64,000 nucleotides of DNA from JALYNX01 sp963780755 (GTDB lineage: Bacteria; Actinomycetota; Acidimicrobiia; Spongiisociales; ZC4RG35), in contig CAWACX010000001.1 of the NCBI GenBank assembly GCA_963780755.1, forward strand, positions 992,001-1,056,000, given 5' to 3'. Below are positions 63,475-64,000 of the stretch, in pieces. Position numbers and translations under genes: made by a program. Each line of letters opens with the position of its first letter. Within the stretch, counting starts at the first letter, position 1. The notes under the pieces are model-generated. The model saw nothing but the letters and a program-made list of their open reading frames with translations, had not been told where the DNA came from and did not search any database.

Positions 63475-64000
63475 GAGGCCACCTGCGCAAGCTCAGGGGA
63501 AACATCGAATTCGGCGAGACGCTCCACCTCGGCGGCCACTTGAAAGAGGACCTCTTCCCCCAATGCGGGCGCCATCACCTGGAAGCCGATCGGCAGGCCA
63601 TCCTGGTCCAGTCCCACCGGGACCGAGATCGCAGGGTGACCTGCCAGGTTGGAGGGGATGGTGCAGATGTCGGACAGGTACATGGCGAGGGGATCGGCGA
63701 CGCGGGCACCCGCCTCGAAGGCGGCGGTCGGGCTCGTCGGCGAGACCAGGACGTCGACCTGCTCGTAGGCCCGGGCGAAGTCCTCCTGGATCGCCGCCCT
63801 GACCCGCTGCGCCTGACCGTAGAAGGCGTCGTAGTAACCGGCGGAGAGCGCATAGGTCCCGAGCAGGATCCGCCTCGTCACTTCCGGCCCGAAGCCCTCG
63901 GCGCGGGTGGCCCCCATCATCTGCTCGGTGGTGACCCCCGCGGACCTCAACCCGTACCTGACGCCGTCGAAGCGGGCCAGGTTCGCAGAGCACTCGGCGG
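63471..64000 (-). CDS. gatA: Asp-tRNA(Asn)/Glu-tRNA(Gln) amidotransferase subunit A (C-terminal part)
   Basis: The gene enters from the right edge, with about 176 residues visible. They start within the conserved CSANLARFDGVRYGLR and include GFGPEVTRRILLGTYALSAGYYDAFY, VDVLVSPTSPTAAFEAG and NLAGHPAISVPVGLDQDGLPIGFQ, the late amidase region that contacts the substrate and tRNA subunits. The Ser-Ser-Lys catalytic triad lies off the window. Coupled to gatB (4-bp overlap). Confidence 0.95.
   Translation of the reverse strand, partial: AECSANLARFDGVRYGLRSAGVTTEQMMGATRAEGFGPEVTRRILLGTYALSAGYYDAFYGQAQRVRAAIQEDFARAYEQVDVLVSPTSPTAAFEAGARVADPLAMYLSDICTIPSNLAGHPAISVPVGLDQDGLPIGFQVMAPALGEEVLFQVAAEVERLAEFDVSPELAQVAS

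Overview
The window is high-GC DNA with densely packed, often overlapping genes, no tRNA or rRNA that I could see, and no CRISPR array or insertion sequence. The gene set points to an actinobacterium, most likely an uncultured lineage near the Acidimicrobiia. The reasons are a menaquinone pathway, GTG/TTG starts, a DUF222/HNH '13E12' protein under an actinobacterial-type LexA box (CGAAC-N4-GTTCG), a PPOX/F420-type small flavoprotein, and exported proteins with long Thr/Pro stalks. The taxonomy is inference. At least sixteen clearly homologous genes are interrupted by one or more single-base shifts, in essential genes (gatB, pyk, ychF, gpsA, murI) as well as accessory ones. This looks like base-level assembly error rather than decay, so split genes are given here as single repaired loci with the shift positions noted.

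Layout. 1-5.1 kb: partial lipoprotein, AI-2E-type transporter, acyl-CoA synthetase, type II 3-hydroxyacyl-CoA dehydrogenase, murI. 5.1-10.2 kb: menaquinone synthesis (menF facing menD-menC), a small c-type cytochrome lipoprotein and manC. 10.3-12.4 kb: ABC exporter with a PPOX gene between its ATPase and permease genes. 12.4-19.1 kb: a Glu/Pro/Val repeat protein, glycine decarboxylase gcvP under a glycine riboswitch, ychF and gpsA. 20.1-26.2 kb: a leftward herA, sbcD, sbcC, nurA cluster, the DNA-end-processing quartet best known from archaea. 26.3-31.8 kb: mannosylglycerate synthase, small transporters, a HIT protein, a lipoprotein sugar dehydrogenase and an MFS transporter.

31.8-45.3 kb: LapA-like protein; a three-gene unit of a tiny protein, a two-domain methyltransferase and a membrane sulfatase-like protein; an LEA-like repeat protein; aminotransferase; dehydrogenase; MFS; ADP-ribosylglycohydrolase; lipid kinase; MscS channel; two tandem dynamin-like GTPases. 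45.3-56.8 kb: a catabolic neighbourhood that looks like homoprotocatechuate (3,4-dihydroxyphenylacetate) meta-cleavage, with a class III dioxygenase, MarR regulator, HpaE-like aldehyde dehydrogenase and HpaG-like FAH protein, plus a second aldehyde dehydrogenase, an acetoacetate-decarboxylase-fold protein, a PLP decarboxylase and a P450. It is interrupted by the SOS-boxed HNH protein and a small exported protein.

56.8-64 kb: OsmC protein divergent from a 17-codon cysteine-rich microORF across a strongly palindromic operator; an orphan Cas4-like Fe-S nuclease; a VanW-type wall protein; pyk with a small unknown protein; gatB; and the end of gatA. Several themes recur. ManC makes GDP-mannose that mannosylglycerate synthase could use. 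The osmolyte enzyme, LEA-like protein and MscS channel fit osmotic or desiccation stress. The herA-nurA-sbcCD cluster, the SOS-boxed HNH protein and the Cas4-like nuclease are DNA-repair related.
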